Positions 46,301 to 46,880 of a stretch of 46,880 bases of DNA are shown here, piece after piece (positions within the stretch are counted from its first letter, which is position 1; each line of letters begins with the position of its first letter). Below the pieces are notes generated by a model that saw nothing but the letters and a program-made list of their open reading frames with translations, was not told where the DNA came from and did not search any database. This DNA comes from Zygnema cylindricum (lineage: Eukaryota; Streptophyta; Zygnematophyceae; Zygnematales; Zygnemataceae). Both the position numbers and the translations under genes were made by a program. The stretch is taken from contig JBBHKE010002396.1 of NCBI GenBank assembly GCA_037447655.1, forward strand, positions 1-46,880. The letters are read 5' to 3'.

Positions 46301-46687
46301 ATAAGGATAGGCAGTGTAAAGTGGCTTCAATAGAAATAAAACAAAAACTTGAAAAGCGACCAGAATAGTCACAAAACAAAATGATAGATGGGGCCATAAG
46401 AGCAATGAAAGAAAATGATAAATGTGGCCCCAAAAACAATAAAACAAATTAATACATGTGTCCACAATAGGAACAAAACAAATTGGTAAAAGCAAAAAGC
46501 AAAAAAAAAGCCAAAAAGCAATAAAATAAATTGATAAATGTGGCTTCAAAAGTAAGAAAACAAATAAAAAAGTAAAAGGTTTTGATCCTCTTCCTACCTC
46601 CCTCTCGACCATGCCAAGCCGGTGAATAACGTGGATGAGGTCCATTTGGTCGTACGGAATCACCGCTTCTATGGGAACCAAGAGGTC
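39481..46687 (-). CDS. HflX-type GTPase, C-terminal two exons (partial, 5' part beyond window)
   Basis: HflX is a ribosome-associated GTPase; plants have organelle-type members. Exon complement(46598..46687), 30 codons and phase 0 at both ends, encodes [20 protein letters not shown] then LGMVERE. The last exon, complement(39481..39678), begins [20 protein letters not shown] and runs 65 residues to TGA. Together they match the C-terminal domain of HflX (PY-x-x-x-DL-x-x-IH-x-x-G, then EY-x-x-x-GT-x-x-x-AYVPL). The acceptor (TTTTTTCAG) of the first and the donor (GTAGGAAG) and acceptor (AAATTCAG) between them are good. The intron between is 6919 bp and contains a Copia element and a MITE. The GTPase domain lies beyond the right end of the window. 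The last exon has about 35 residues after the conserved part. Confidence 0.8.
39984..39988. repeat. 5-bp target duplication of Copia element, left
   Basis: TTTTC directly before the left LTR. The same pentamer follows the right LTR at 45591-45595. A 5-bp duplication is standard for Copia integrases. Confidence 0.85.
39989..40729 (+). repeat. Left LTR of Copia element
   Basis: 741 bp, TGTTGTTTTGGAAACC to ATTACAACA. It is longer than the right LTR because of a TA-repeat expansion (40311-40358) and a 51-bp duplication (40633-40734 region). Point differences from the right LTR show the insertion is not recent. Confidence 0.92.
40311..40358. repeat. TA dinucleotide repeat in left LTR
   Basis: A run of about 20 AT units. 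The right LTR has only ACATATATAGG at the same place, so the expansion happened after insertion. Confidence 0.9.
40620..41780 (+). pseudogene. Copia gag (and protease start), with an in-frame stop
   Basis: Frame from 40620 (ATG inside the left LTR) or from the ATG at 40734 in the primer site. It holds the Copia gag pattern [20 protein letters not shown] and later a zinc-knuckle region near 41391. An in-frame TAG at 41196-41198 interrupts it. The zinc knuckle C-x2-C-x4-H-x4-C has its second Cys changed to Tyr ([14 protein letters not shown]). The protease active-site motif IMDSGCSS appears near 41686 before the frame breaks near 41715. Confidence 0.85.
40730..40744 (+). other. Primer-binding site complementary to initiator tRNA-Met anticodon arm
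   Basis: GGTTATGGGCCCACC directly follows the left LTR. Its complement, GGTGGGCCCATAACC, is the anticodon stem-loop of plant initiator tRNA-Met as I remember it (the CAT anticodon gives ATG here). The usual full-tRNA site TGGTATCAGAG is absent. This is the half-tRNA priming arrangement known from Drosophila copia and yeast Ty5. Confidence 0.8.
43091..43168 (+). repeat. CCT trinucleotide repeat in pol linker
   Basis: A CCT repeat encoding a proline run between integrase and reverse transcriptase. It creates acidic or leucine-rich shadow frames. Confidence 0.9.
43215..43316 (+). repeat. Two tandem 51-bp units in pol linker
   Basis: Two near-identical copies of a unit beginning GGGGAAGAAGGCAAAGT and ending GGGTGGAGCTTCC, period 51 bp, in frame (17 codons each). 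It is a local duplication inside the element. Confidence 0.8.
44931..44942 (+). other. Polypurine tract of Copia element
   Basis: GGTTTAGGGGAG immediately before the right LTR, the expected start point for plus-strand synthesis. Confidence 0.75.
44943..45590 (+). repeat. Right LTR of Copia element
   Basis: 648 bp, from TGTTGTTTTGGAAACC to CATTACAACA, followed by TTTTC. It lacks the TA expansion and the 51-bp duplication of the left LTR. The ATG used by gag in the left LTR is AGG here. Confidence 0.92.
45774..46116. mobile_element. TA-flanked MITE (CACYGYSCATCGC family), copy 5
   Basis: The left end is TA-CACGGTGAATGATAAATAG and the right end ATAGCGATGGGCAATG-TA (46117-46118). A further inverted end, ATAAGGATAGGCAGTG-TA, lies at 46316, so a second overlapping or nested element may extend to there. 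It is inside the last intron of the HflX gene, next to the Copia element. Confidence 0.6.
46119..46597. other. HflX intron sequence with possible second MITE end
   Basis: Contains a CTTTTCGCTACTAAA block like those inside the TA-flanked MITEs and an outward-facing end at 46303-46316. It is otherwise A-rich with repeated AAAACAAATTRATA words (about 46390-46570). No exon seen. Confidence 0.45.
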
Positions 46688-46880
46688 CTGAAAAAATCCT
46701 TTTTGTCTCGCTTAGTGAAATCAAAAATTCAATTTTTTTTATTTGGTTTATACATAAATTGCAAACCAATAAATAAAAAAAAAAACCCATCCTTAAGCTC
46801 TAACTCGTTCGCTTTGAAAAAGGTAAGAATCTTAAAAAGAAGATTCTCCCTCTCTCTAGTTTTTCTCCCTCTTCACTTCC
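46688..46880. other. Upstream HflX intron, window edge
   Basis: AT- and CT-rich sequence upstream of the HflX exon on the minus strand. It is presumably intron; no further exon is visible before the window ends. Confidence 0.5.

Overview
The window looks like nuclear DNA of a green plant (streptophyte). It has spliced genes with GT-AG introns, a chloroplast LHCII antenna protein, a cytosolic ribosomal protein L27, a plastid-type CPBP (CAAX) protease, long AT-rich introns and many small DNA transposons. A convincing WASHC3/CCDC53 gene argues against a typical flowering plant, because to my knowledge Arabidopsis-like genomes lack the WASH complex. It would suit a bryophyte, lycophyte, fern or streptophyte alga. 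I cannot name the species.

Layout. 528-1618 (-): LHCB, two exons. 2588-9508 (+): inosine/uridine-type nucleoside hydrolase, nine exons, divergent from LHCB, with an hAT-like MITE and a tRNA-like fragment in intron 6. 10400-12345: three decayed fragments of one retroelement family in mixed orientation. 14978-18545 (+): WASHC3-like WASH subunit, six exons, 200 aa, with a long G-rich repeat in its last intron. 21000-22100: three adjacent MITEs of two families, one with a perfect 8-bp target duplication. 23717-29155 (-): CPBP/CAAX-type membrane protease, twelve exons, 520 aa. 31078-32372: an hAT-like MITE into which inverted copies of a second MITE have inserted. 34431-37578 (+): RPL27, four exons. 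39481-46687 (-, runs off the window): the last two exons of an HflX-type GTPase, separated by a 6.9-kb intron that holds a decayed 5.6-kb Copia LTR retrotransposon on the opposite strand plus a MITE.

For the complete gene models (LHCB, nucleoside hydrolase, WASHC3, CPBP protease, RPL27) I joined exons by hand. In each case the exon lengths sum to a multiple of three and the frame holds from ATG to stop. The genes do not form an operon or an obvious pathway cluster; they are ordinary neighbours on a plant chromosome. The most distinctive signals lie in the mobile DNA. The Copia element appears to be primed by a half-molecule of initiator tRNA-Met, because its primer-binding site matches the anticodon arm and not the tRNA 3' end. 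Several MITE families can be defined from their ends and target duplications, and one insertion is nested in another. All homology calls come from reading the sequence and from memory of the families; no search was run.
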